From positions 1,240,001-1,304,000 of the forward strand of contig CAVXLG010000020.1 of assembly GCA_963762615.1 (NCBI GenBank): a stretch of 64,000 bases of DNA, read 5' to 3'. The DNA is from PALSA-505 sp963762615. Lineage in GTDB: Bacteria; Actinomycetota; Actinomycetes; Streptosporangiales; Streptosporangiaceae. Of the stretch, positions 17,010-25,547 are shown piece by piece. A program made the translations under genes and the position numbers. Under the pieces are notes generated by a model. The model had not been told where the DNA came from. It was given only the letters and a program-made list of their open reading frames with translations, and did not search any database. Within the stretch, counting starts at the first letter, position 1, and each line of letters begins with the position of its first letter.

Positions 17010-17193
17010 GAATGCCGAGCGGCGCGGGGCACCGTCCGGGCGCCTTCGATGCCATGAAACCCGATTGCTGCTGAGTCCGGAAGGAGCGTCCTTCGTCATC
17101 ACCCTCGCCCAGGTCGGCGTGCAACCAGACGCACGGCAGCCTGCGCCGCATCAGCCTGCGATTGACGTCTAACACGACCGACAGGAGATGGTG

Positions 17194-18654
17194 ATGACTG
17201 CGTCAACAAAGGACGCCAGCGCGGGGCAGCCACAAGACCGGCTCCGTACCGTTCTCAAGACCCGCCACGCGGTGATCACTTCGCTGGCAGTGATCACGCC
17301 TGCCGCGGCGATCCTCTTCCTGCCAATCCCCATTGCCGCCAATGCGGGCGCGGCGATGCCGCTGTCTATCGTCGTGGCGTTCGTGGTCGTGATTGTGATC
17401 ATGAATGCCGTCTACCGATTCTCACAGCGGATCTCGAGCGCAGGATCCTTCTTCGCCTTCGTCCGCGATTCGCTCGGCGTCCGCGCCGGATTCTTTGCCG
17501 GGTGGCTGTTCCTCGCGTTCTACCCGGTTCTCGTCGGGCTGGACATGATCTTGTTCGGCGCGACCCTGAACGGGATCATCCTGGCGCACGGCGGGCCGAA
17601 CATCCCCTGGTGGCTCCTGATGCTGATCGGGCTCGCCCTGATCTGGGGTGTCGCTCTGATTGGCATCCGGCTCTCGGTGCGGTCCGACCTGGCGCTGCTG
17701 ACGTTCGAGTTCTCGGTCCTGCTCGCCCTGGCGCTCACCGTTCTGTTCAAGGGCGCACCGGGTGGCGACTGGCACTCGCACGTCTTCAATCCCGGCGCGA
17801 GCCCGAGTGGATTCAGCGGAGTCGTAGTCGGCGCCGTGTTCGGCGTTCTCGCCTTCACGGGGTTCGAAGCGCCTGCGTACCTGGGCGAGGAGGTTGTCCG
17901 CCCGCGCCGGACCGTGCCGAGAGCGATCCTGATCACCACGGTCCTTATCGGCGTCGTCTACCTCTTCTTCTTCTATGTCACGACCGTCGGCTACGGAATC
18001 TCCAATATCTCCAAGCTCCCGGCCAACCCGGCCCCGTGGGACACGATCGGACGGACCTACTGGGGTTCGGGCCCGACTGTCCTGGTCGACATCGCCTCGG
18101 TCGTCGCGTTGATCGCTGGCGGGCTCGCGGCCCAGAACGGTGCGGCGCGGATGGTGTTCGCGCTCGGCCGCGACGGTCTGCTGCCGCAGCCTCTCGGCCG
18201 CACCCTGCGCCGTTTCGGCACGCCCGCCGCCGCGCTCACCGTCATTTTCGGGGGCTCCATTGCGATGGGCCTCGGCTTCGGCCTCGGCTTCCAGCCGCTG
18301 CCGGCCTTTTCGCTGCTGAGCCTGATCGTGACGCTCTGCGCGCTCGGCGTGTACGCGCTCGCGCAAGTCGGCCTCACCCGCTACTTCTGGCGGCTAGGCC
18401 AGTTCAACCCGTTCTGGCACGGACTGGTGCCGACGCTGGCGGTCGCGGCGATCGTCTACCTGTTCATCAAGAACGTGTCGCCGAAGCCGCCGTACCCGTC
18501 CGATCTGGCCATCTGGATCTCGATCGGCTGGGCGGTCGCCGGGATTCTCGGCATGATCGGGCTCATGATCTTCAAGCCCGGCCGGCTCGCGGAAGCAGCC
18601 GAAATCATCGGGGAGGGCGATACGCCCGAGCAGGCGGGCCTCCTCGACGCCTAG
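17194..18654 (+). CDS. APC-superfamily amino acid/amine permease
   Basis: Integral membrane transporter of 486 residues with about 12 hydrophobic helices. The APC signature appears in the early SAGSFFAFVRDSLGVRAGFFAGWLF segment (G-x-Y/F region) and in FTGFEAPAYLGEEVVRPRRTVPRAI, matching the E-x-x-xP-R-x-I-P-R-A loop. ATG 17194 has AGGAG 6 bases upstream; an ATG at 17188 lies inside the ribosome-binding site spacing and is less likely. It is the first gene of an operon with a copper amine oxidase and an aldehyde dehydrogenase, which suggests uptake of a primary amine or its amino acid precursor. Confidence 0.9.
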   Translation: MTASTKDASAGQPQDRLRTVLKTRHAVITSLAVITPAAAILFLPIPIAANAGAAMPLSIVVAFVVVIVIMNAVYRFSQRISSAGSFFAFVRDSLGVRAGFFAGWLFLAFYPVLVGLDMILFGATLNGIILAHGGPNIPWWLLMLIGLALIWGVALIGIRLSVRSDLALLTFEFSVLLALALTVLFKGAPGGDWHSHVFNPGASPSGFSGVVVGAVFGVLAFTGFEAPAYLGEEVVRPRRTVPRAILITTVLIGVVYLFFFYVTTVGYGISNISKLPANPAPWDTIGRTYWGSGPTVLVDIASVVALIAGGLAAQNGAARMVFALGRDGLLPQPLGRTLRRFGTPAAALTVIFGGSIAMGLGFGLGFQPLPAFSLLSLIVTLCALGVYALAQVGLTRYFWRLGQFNPFWHGLVPTLAVAAIVYLFIKNVSPKPPYPSDLAIWISIGWAVAGILGMIGLMIFKPGRLAEAAEIIGEGDTPEQAGLLDA

Positions 18655-18714
18655 CGGGCCTGCGCATCCGCCGGACGCGCCGCGAAGTCTCGGACCGGGC
18701 GAGAGGAGACAGTC

Positions 18715-18759
18715 ATGAGGACCACGAGCGACCTTCAGCAACTCGTGGCGCGGGAATGA
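18715..18759 (+). CDS. Putative 14-residue leader peptide coupled to the amine oxidase
   Basis: ATG 18715 stands behind a strong GAGAGGAGA ribosome-binding site and encodes MRTTSDLQQLVARE. Its TGA overlaps the amine oxidase ATG (ATGA). The amine oxidase ATG itself has no good ribosome-binding site, so ribosomes probably reach it through this frame. The alternative is a single-base error joining the two into one N-terminus. Confidence 0.4.
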   Translation: MRTTSDLQQLVARE

Positions 18760-20717
18760 GGACAGACGGGCAAGACGCCGCCCGTCCCGACGTGACGGCA
18801 CGGCCGAGGGAACGCAGCCATCCGCACCCTCTCGATCCGCTGTCAGCCGACGAGATCCGGCTGGCTCGCTCGATCGTGCAGCAGCTGACCGAGCTGTCCG
18901 ATGACACCTGCTTTCCGGCGATCCGGCTCTTCGAACCGCCCAAGCAGATCGTCCGTGATTTCTGCGCGGGGCGTGCATTCGAACGGCAGGCCTGGGTCGT
19001 CGCGCACGACCTGTCGGCGCACGAGCTGTATGACGGCGTGGTTTCGCTCGATCGCCGGGAGGTACTTGAGTGGAACGCGAAGCCCGGGTTGCAGGGCCCT
19101 CTCCTGCTCGAGGAATACGACGCGGCGATCGACCTCATCAAGCTGGATCCGCGCTGGCAGGAAGCAATCCGGCGCCGCGGGATCGACAATTTCGACAAGG
19201 TCCGCGTTGACGCCTGGATGATAGGGAACTTCGGCATCCCCGCACAGAAACACCGACGGTTGTGCGCTTCCCTCGCGTATCTGCGAGAGAGGATCCCCGA
19301 CCTTCCCTATGCCCGGCCGATCGAGGGCGTCGTCGCCTATGTGGACCTCGACGCGAGAGAGGTCATCGAGGTACTCGACCCCGATCCCGTGCCCGTGCCG
19401 CTCGATCCTGGCCGGTACGATCCCGACGCCGTCGGCCCGCTCCGGACAGATCTCCGCCGCATCGAGATAGCACAGCCCGACGGAGCCAGCTTCGAGGTCC
19501 GCGGGAACGAAATCGCCTGGCAGCAGTGGCGGTTCCGCTGGTCCTTCAACGCCCGGGAGGGCCTTGTCCTGCACACGATCGGCATCGAGGATGACGGCGA
19601 ATTGCGGCCGATCGCGCACCGGATATCGCTGTCGGAGCTGGTGGTGCCATACGGCGACCCGGGTCCCGCGCACTACTGGCAGGGCGCATTCGACGTCGGG
19701 GACTTCGGCATCGGACGCGCCGCGAACTCCCTCGAGCTCGGCTGCGACTGTCTCGGCCTCATCCAGTATTTCGACGTCACCATCCACGATGACCGCGGTG
19801 AGCCCACGGTCATCCCGCGGGCTATCTGCTTGCACGAGGAGGACTATTCGATCCTCTGGAAGCACTGGGACTTCGTCGACGATCACACGCAGGTACGCCG
19901 TCAGCGCCGCCTGGTCCTGTCCTACATCGGCACGAACCTGAATTACGAGTACGGCTACTACTGGTATTTCTATCTCGACGGCACCCTCGAACTCGAGGTG
20001 AAGCTGACCGGCGTGATGCAGACCAAGAGCCTTGGCCCCGGCGGGGAAGACCGCTATTCAGTGATCGTCGCGCCGGGGGTCGGAGCAATGCACCATCAGC
20101 ACCTCTTCAACGTTCGCCTGGACATGGAGGTAGACGGGCCAGCTAACACGGTATACGAGGTCGATCTCGTTGCCGCTCCGGAAGGCCAGGAGAATCCCTG
20201 GGGAAATGCCATGATCGTGAAATCGACGCCGCTTCTCAGCGAGAGCCGCGCAAGACGATCGGCCGACGCAAGCGCGGGACGCACCTGGGTCGTGACGAGC
20301 GCGAACCGCCAGAACGCGGTCGGCCGGCCGACCGGCTACCAGCTGGTGTCGCAGGGCTCGCCCTTGCTCCTGGCGCCGCCGGACTCGTCGCTCGGCAAGC
20401 GGGCCGCATTCGCCCGGCATCACCTGTGGGTCACCCCGTTTCACCCCGGCGAGCGGCACGCCGGCGGCGAGTACCCGAACCAGCACCCAGGCGGCCTCGG
20501 GCTGCCGGAGTGGACCACGGCAGACCGATCGCTCGAGGCGGAAGACCTGGTCCTCTGGCACACATTCGGCCTCTCGCACATCGCTCGGCCGGAGGACTGG
20601 CCGGTGATGCCGGCCGAGCACTGCGGCTTCCGGCTGCGTCCGTGGGGCTTCTTCGACCGCAACCCGACCCTGAATGTGCCACCCACTACCGCAGACCACG
20701 GCGAGAGCGCCGGGTGA
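18756..20717 (+). CDS. Copper-containing primary-amine oxidase (topaquinone type)
   Basis: Oxidises R-CH2-NH2 to aldehyde, ammonia and hydrogen peroxide; 653 residues, the usual bacterial length. The cofactor site TNLNYEYG places the topaquinone-precursor Tyr at about 397. The catalytic base is the Asp in QGAFDVGDFGIG (about 313). Copper ligands are the HxH in HHQHLFNVRLDM (about 447 and 449) and a later His in the VTPFHPGERHAGGEYPNQ region. The C-terminal LVLWHTFGLSHIARPEDWPVMP block is highly typical. No signal peptide, so it is cytoplasmic. It starts about 100 bp after the permease, coupled to a mini-frame. Arylalkylamines such as tyramine, phenylethylamine or histamine are the classical substrates; the actual one is unknown. 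Confidence 0.95.
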   Translation: MRTDGQDAARPDVTARPRERSHPHPLDPLSADEIRLARSIVQQLTELSDDTCFPAIRLFEPPKQIVRDFCAGRAFERQAWVVAHDLSAHELYDGVVSLDRREVLEWNAKPGLQGPLLLEEYDAAIDLIKLDPRWQEAIRRRGIDNFDKVRVDAWMIGNFGIPAQKHRRLCASLAYLRERIPDLPYARPIEGVVAYVDLDAREVIEVLDPDPVPVPLDPGRYDPDAVGPLRTDLRRIEIAQPDGASFEVRGNEIAWQQWRFRWSFNAREGLVLHTIGIEDDGELRPIAHRISLSELVVPYGDPGPAHYWQGAFDVGDFGIGRAANSLELGCDCLGLIQYFDVTIHDDRGEPTVIPRAICLHEEDYSILWKHWDFVDDHTQVRRQRRLVLSYIGTNLNYEYGYYWYFYLDGTLELEVKLTGVMQTKSLGPGGEDRYSVIVAPGVGAMHHQHLFNVRLDMEVDGPANTVYEVDLVAAPEGQENPWGNAMIVKSTPLLSESRARRSADASAGRTWVVTSANRQNAVGRPTGYQLVSQGSPLLLAPPDSSLGKRAAFARHHLWVTPFHPGERHAGGEYPNQHPGGLGLPEWTTADRSLEAEDLVLWHTFGLSHIARPEDWPVMPAEHCGFRLRPWGFFDRNPTLNVPPTTADHGESAG

Positions 20718-20777
20718 CCGCAGAGGGCGACGGGTGCCCGGGCTGTCACCCACTCGGTCATTTTCGCAGAGAAACGG

Positions 20778-22233
20778 ATGACGCGCATGGATGACATCTC
20801 CGGACTCCTCCAATCTCGGCATCACTGGATCGGGGGTGAGTGGCGGCCATCTCGCGGCAGCGGCCTGTTCGAGGTCATCGATCCCAGCAGCGAGCAGGTG
20901 CTGGGCGTGGTGTCGAGCGGCACCGGGCAGGATGTGGACGACGCGGTCCGCGAGGCATCCCGCGCGCTGCCTGCATGGTCGCAGACGCCGCTGGAAGAGC
21001 GCCTGCTGCTGCTCCAGAGGTTCTGCGATGTCATCGACGCAAGCACCGATGACTTCGCGGACCTGATCACGCGGGAAGTCGGGGCGCCGGTGGCGATCTC
21101 TGGGCCAATGCACGTCGGCCTCGCGCAGCAAATCTTCCGCTCGTTCATCGAACTGGGCAGGCAGCTGCCGCTGGAAGAGCGCGTAGGGGAGTCGGTAGTC
21201 CTGCGGGAACCGGTGGGCGTGGTGGGCTGCATCACTCCGTGGAACCTCCCGCTGATCCTGATCGCGCAGAAGCTCGCCCCGGCGCTCGTAGCCGGATGCA
21301 CCGTCGTCCTCAAGCCAAGCGAGCTGACGCCGTTCAATGCTCTATGGCTGGCTCGCTCAGCGCATGTTGCCGGTTATCCGCCGGGAGTATTCAACGTCGT
21401 CACCGGCGACGGGCCGACCACCGGCGAGGCGCTGGTCCAGCACCCGGACATCAGCAAGATCTCCTTCACCGGATCGACGCGCGCAGGCCGCCGGATTGCC
21501 GCACTCGCCGCGGCGACGGTGAAACGAGTGGGATTGGAACTCGGCGGCAAGAGCGCCAACGTGATCCTGGACGACGGCGATCTGGAGCGGGCCATCACCA
21601 CCGGCGTGCACCAGGCGTGCTTCAACTCCGGTCAGTCGTGCATCGCCTGGAGTCGCATCCTGGTTCCGGCGCGCCGCCTGGCGGACGCCGTTCGACCTCG
21701 CCGCCGAAGTCGCGTCGGGTTTGAAGGTCGGCGACCCGCACGATCCTGGCTCGGAAATCGGTCCGCTGGTATCCGCGGCGGCCATGTCACGGGTGCGCAA
21801 CTACATCAGGAGCGGAGTCGAGGACGGCGCGAGCATCGCTGCCGGAGGAGTGGAACGCCCCGCTGGCCTTCCTCGCGGGTACTACGTCTCCCCCACCGTC
21901 TTCTCGGGCGTCTCCCCCGGCATGACCATCGCGCGCGAGGAGATCTTCGGGCCCGTCGTGTGCATTCTCACGCACGACGGCGACGAGGAAGCGGTCGCCA
22001 TCGCCAACGGCACCGACTACGGCTTGCACGGGTCCGTCTGGTCGGAGGACGAGAGCCGGGCGCTGTCGGTTGCCCGCCGAATCCGCACCGGGATGCTGAA
22101 CATCAACGGTTACGGCTTCGACGTGATCGCCCCGTTCGGCGGGTGCAAGCAGTCAGGCGTGGGCAGGGAACTCGGCACTGCCGGCCTGGAAGAGTTCTTC
22201 GAGACCAAGGTGGTGCAGACGCTCCGATCGTGA
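20778..22233 (+). CDS. NAD(P)-dependent aldehyde dehydrogenase, one frameshift
   Basis: Oxidises the aldehyde released by the amine oxidase to the acid. The N-terminal part holds WIGGEWRPSRGSGLFEVIDPSS, the TPWNLPL cofactor segment, the catalytic Glu in VKRVGLELGGKS and the catalytic Cys in FNSGQSCIAWSRI. The C-terminal part (KVGDPHDPGSEIGPLVS, REEIFGPVVCI, NGTDYGLHGSVWS, PFGGCKQSGVGRELG) continues in another frame. One extra base near 21689, between LADA and FDLAAEVASG, explains the break. All catalytic residues survive, so the gene is probably intact in the organism. Total about 484 residues. It is the last gene of the permease-amine oxidase unit. Confidence 0.9.
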
Positions 22234-22337
22234 CCGGCAGCGCGCGGAATGCCGCAGTCGGTCGAACTGATCCTTGCGCCTGTCGCCTGGCGGCCCGAGG
22301 CCGCCAGGACATGGCGGCCAGAAGGCCGCGCCCGGCG

Positions 22338-23114
22338 TCAGGACGGCCGAACGTCCAGCACGTCGAAGTCCCGTTCGGCGTACAGCCGGTGCTCCCACTC
22401 CTCGCTGAGGATGGCCTGCAGGCAGCGGCGCACGGGGAAGCTCGCCGGTTCCGGGTAGCCCGGCTCGGTGACCGGTTCGGTCATGCTCGCCAGCTTCGCG
22501 TCGGTAAGATCGGCGATCACCTGGCGCACGGTAGCCATCCGGTCCGCGCGCAGGGCGAGTACCTCGTCCAGCGACGGCCGCGCAGTGCGGTCGCGCGGGA
22601 CGCCGGGTTCGCCGGGCATCTCGTCGTGCGGCAGGTCCAGCGGGCTCCAGGGCGACGGGTCTGCCAAGATCGCGCGCCTCACCCAGGCATCGGTGGCGAA
22701 GACGAGATGGCGCAGCGTCTCGATGAAGGACCACTCTCCCTCGACCCGCTCGTGCAGCAGTTCCGGTGCCATCGCGCGAGCCCGCTCGACGGTCACCGGC
22801 CACAGCTGCTCGAGGATGGCCCATGCCTCGCGGAACCCGTCCGCATCGGCCGGGCGCATCTTGGCGCGATCCGGGTAGCGGCGGTTGAGCTCGGCCTCCA
22901 CCAGGGACACGACGTCGACGCCGTTGACCCGCAGGTTCTGGATCTCGCCGCTGATGTCCACGTTCGCCAGGACCGCGCCGCGGATCGTGACCCCGGTCAG
23001 GTCGACGAGGCGGAACCGCGAGCCGGTCAGGTCGACGTCGTGGAACCGGGCGCCGGTCAGGTAAACGTCCTCGAACCGGGAGCCGGCCAGGTTCTCGCTG
23101 ATGAAGTCGCTCAT
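22338..23114 (-). CDS. Pentapeptide-repeat plus DinB-type four-helix protein
   Basis: 258 residues. Residues 1-60 form about eight pentapeptide units (ENLAGSRFEDVYLTGARFHD, VDLTGSRFRLVDLTGVTIRG) of the A-D/N-L-x-x type. Residues about 85-250 resemble the DinB_2 metalloenzyme fold (MAPELLHERVEGEWSFIETLRHLVFATDAWVRR with a conserved His, and EEWEHRLYAERD near the end). DinB-fold proteins include mycothiol- or bacillithiol-dependent transferases, a fitting role in an actinomycete, but no substrate is evident. ATG 23114 overlaps the upstream gene stop (ATGA), so the two are coupled. Confidence 0.82.
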   Translation of the reverse strand: MSDFISENLAGSRFEDVYLTGARFHDVDLTGSRFRLVDLTGVTIRGAVLANVDISGEIQNLRVNGVDVVSLVEAELNRRYPDRAKMRPADADGFREAWAILEQLWPVTVERARAMAPELLHERVEGEWSFIETLRHLVFATDAWVRRAILADPSPWSPLDLPHDEMPGEPGVPRDRTARPSLDEVLALRADRMATVRQVIADLTDAKLASMTEPVTEPGYPEPASFPVRRCLQAILSEEWEHRLYAERDFDVLDVRPS

Positions 23115-24034
23115 CTGAGCGGCGGCGGCTTCCCGTCGGCGGTCGCGGCCAGGTCCGGATCCCAGCCGCAGACCGCGCAGGCGTACCGGAACGCCGACCG
23201 GGTGAACTCCAATGCGGACCCGCGCGGATCCGGGCTCGCGCGCACGTCGTCCCAGTCCAGGATGTACTCACCCAGAGCCTGGTCCCAGCGGGCAGCCGCC
23301 GGGGACAGGGTCGCGTTCGCGAAGCCTGGCGGAGCGGGGTGGGCATAGGCGTAGAACGCCGCCGTGCCGTAGCGCGCATCACCGGGCCACCAGCCCACCG
23401 CGACCTCCTGCGCATCCATCGCGTTGCGCATGATGAAGTCATCTGAGGGCGGGTCGGCCGGCAACCCGGAAAACAGGTTCACCGCCAGGTCAAACGAGCC
23501 CCACCAGGCGTTGACCGGCGTCGAACGCCCGCGGTAAGGCGCCCGGAACGCCGCCAGCACCAGCGCGGCCTGGGTGGCCGCGGCGAAATAGCGGCCGACC
23601 TGGCCGCGGTCGTACCGCGCGTGCTCGTCGTCTTCGTCCAGCGGCAGCTTCCACCCGACCTCCTGCGGCGCGGGGTCAATCTGCACCGGCCCTGCCACAC
23701 TGCGCACCGCGGCCAGCACTTCCCGCGTTACCGCCCCGACCGCCCGGTCCGGGGTCAGCGGGACACGCTCGGTGCGGCCGCCGCTGTGCTCGACCAGCAC
23801 CTCGTGAGCCCGCAGGTCGAGCGTCACGACCAGCGACCCCGAACCATCGGGGGCCGGCAGCGCGGCCGTCTCCCACCCGCGCGCGGTCAGCCGCAGCGCC
23901 GCGTGCTGCAACTGCGGCTCAGGCGCGGCCAGCCTGGCCGCCAGCTTGCCCAGCACCTGGGTGTGCGCGTGCAGCGTGTCGCAGGTGGCGCGCCACTGCT
24001 CGTACGGCGGCACGGCCGCCCAGTCCAAGGCCAT
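23111..24034 (-). CDS. Conserved hypothetical protein, DUF5996-like
   Basis: About 307 residues from ATG 24034 (MALDWAAVPPYEQWRATCDTLHAHTQVLGKLAA). The features WETAALPAPDGSGSLVVTLDLRAHEVLVEHSGG, DRGQVGRYFAAATQAALVLAAFRAPYRG and STPVNAWWGSFDLAVNLFSG match what I recall of the DUF5996 family, whose function is unknown. The CAVCGWDPDLA end carries two Cys. No signal peptide. The start at 24034 is chosen because similarity begins there; an ATG at 24070 adds 12 residues. Coupled to the DinB-like gene downstream. Confidence 0.75.
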   Translation of the reverse strand: MALDWAAVPPYEQWRATCDTLHAHTQVLGKLAARLAAPEPQLQHAALRLTARGWETAALPAPDGSGSLVVTLDLRAHEVLVEHSGGRTERVPLTPDRAVGAVTREVLAAVRSVAGPVQIDPAPQEVGWKLPLDEDDEHARYDRGQVGRYFAAATQAALVLAAFRAPYRGRSTPVNAWWGSFDLAVNLFSGLPADPPSDDFIMRNAMDAQEVAVGWWPGDARYGTAAFYAYAHPAPPGFANATLSPAAARWDQALGEYILDWDDVRASPDPRGSALEFTRSAFRYACAVCGWDPDLAATADGKPPPLR

Positions 24035-24149
24035 GACCGCACGGTATCCGGTCCGTCCTATCCGGCTCAACCAGCCTCCGAACGCCCTGGCGTTCGCATC
24101 ACTGACGTGCAGGCGTTTGCTCCGGGATCACTTCATGCGACACTGACGC

Positions 24150-25472
24150 ATGCTGAATACTCCTGGCCGAGCGCACGGCAGCCGGTGGCTGAGGCTGATT
24201 GTCGCGGGTGTCGCGGTCGCGGGGGCGGTTCAGGCCGCTGGGGTCGCCGCGACTTCAGCGGCTGCTTCGGCGAGCGAGCTGACCTGTTCCTCGACCGTCT
24301 CCATCTCCTACGGCGCTGCGGCGCTGACCGGCACGATCACCAATACCGCCAAGGCGGCGTGCTTCAAGTTCGCGGTGGTTAGCGGCGATGACGTCCGGTT
24401 CAACGTCCGTGCGGTGTCGGGGAGCATCTCCCCCTTCACGGACGTGTTCGACGCCGGGGGAATCAGCAAATGCGCCACACCCGGGGACATCGAGTGCACC
24501 GCCGACAGCACCGGGACGTGGACGGTGCAGATCTCCTCCAGCACTACCGGGTCGTTCCACATCTTCGCCCAGCGGCTCGACGGACCGGTCGGCTGCCGGG
24601 CGATCTCGTTCGGCAGCAGCCCGCTCACCGGCCACATCGCGGCCGCCGCTGACGCGGCCTGCTTCACATTCTCAGGGACCGCCGGGGATGTCATCGAGGG
24701 CCACGACCAGAACCTCGCCAGTTCCGGGGCGCCGTTCATGGAGGTCGTTGCTGCCAACGGCTCGCAGGTCTGCTTCGTGGAGACAGGTTTCTTCACGTGC
24801 ACGCTCACCGAGACGGGCACCCAGGCCGTGCTGGTCTATTACCAGGCGACGCAAACGGGCAAGTTCAGCATGTACGTCCAGCGGATGACCAAGCCCTCGA
24901 AGTGCTCAGCGCTCAAGTTCGCCGCGGCCCCGCTCACCAGGAAAATCGCATCGACAGGGGCCATCGACTGCTTCACGTACTCGGGGCCGACCGGCGCGCT
25001 CGTCACCGTAGACCCGGTGGTCGTCTCGGGAACCCTCTCGCCCGAGACCGACATCTTCAGCCCTGCCGGGGCGTCAACGTGTGCCACCCCAGGCGAGCTG
25101 CATGACTGCGCGATCAGCTCGGCGGGAACGTGGACGACGCTCATCTGGGACAATCCCGGTACCGGCACGGGGACCTTCACCATCTCGGCGGTCAACCTCG
25201 ACCTCAGCTCGTTGTCGGGCCCGGCCGGCACGCCGGTCACCGTTTCGAGTGGAGGCTTCAAGAGCGGCGAGACCGTCAAGGTGAACTACGAGACCGGGCT
25301 CGCGAGCCCGGCGAAAGTGCTCATCTGCCACGGTACTGCCTCTGGAACCGGGACAGTGAGCTGTTCAGGCACGGTCCCCAAGTCGAAGGCCGGCGCGGCC
25401 GGCCGCCATGTTGTCCAGGCTGCCGGTTCCACGTCAGGCCGTAAGACGAGCGGGACCTTCACGCTCAGCTGA
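24150..25472 (+). CDS. Secreted protein with three Cys-pair beta-domain repeats and a C-terminal Ig-like domain
   Basis: 440 residues with a signal peptide (RWLRLIVAGVAVAGAVQAAGVAA...ASA). Three tandem units of about 105 residues follow, each starting C-x-x-x-x-F/I-x-x-x-x-L-T-G-x-I and containing a second CF (AACFKFAV, AACFTFSG, IDCFTYSG), a GD or G-A step and a further Cys pair (CATPGDIEC, CFVETGFFTC, CATPGELHDC). They resemble bacterial pre-peptidase C-terminal (PPC)-type beta-sandwiches, probably disulphide-bonded. Residues about 350-440 look like an Ig/IPT-type domain (LSGPAGTPVTVSSGGFKSGETVKVNY). No catalytic domain is present. Function unknown; exported surface or extracellular protein. 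Confidence 0.78.
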   Translation: MLNTPGRAHGSRWLRLIVAGVAVAGAVQAAGVAATSAAASASELTCSSTVSISYGAAALTGTITNTAKAACFKFAVVSGDDVRFNVRAVSGSISPFTDVFDAGGISKCATPGDIECTADSTGTWTVQISSSTTGSFHIFAQRLDGPVGCRAISFGSSPLTGHIAAAADAACFTFSGTAGDVIEGHDQNLASSGAPFMEVVAANGSQVCFVETGFFTCTLTETGTQAVLVYYQATQTGKFSMYVQRMTKPSKCSALKFAAAPLTRKIASTGAIDCFTYSGPTGALVTVDPVVVSGTLSPETDIFSPAGASTCATPGELHDCAISSAGTWTTLIWDNPGTGTGTFTISAVNLDLSSLSGPAGTPVTVSSGGFKSGETVKVNYETGLASPAKVLICHGTASGTGTVSCSGTVPKSKAGAAGRHVVQAAGSTSGRKTSGTFTLS

Positions 25473-25547
25473 CCACGAGACAGCGCGTCAATGAGCCTGC
25501 CTGAATGGGCGCGCGGTCGTTGAGCCGCGCGGCTCCGCAAGCCCCGG

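Noticed and set aside
17502..18755. Continuous plus-strand frame that would extend the amine oxidase upstream by 418 codons across the permease gene
   Set aside because: The upstream part is an out-of-frame shadow of the permease with an Arg/His-rich product. The amine oxidase family sequence begins only after 18756.
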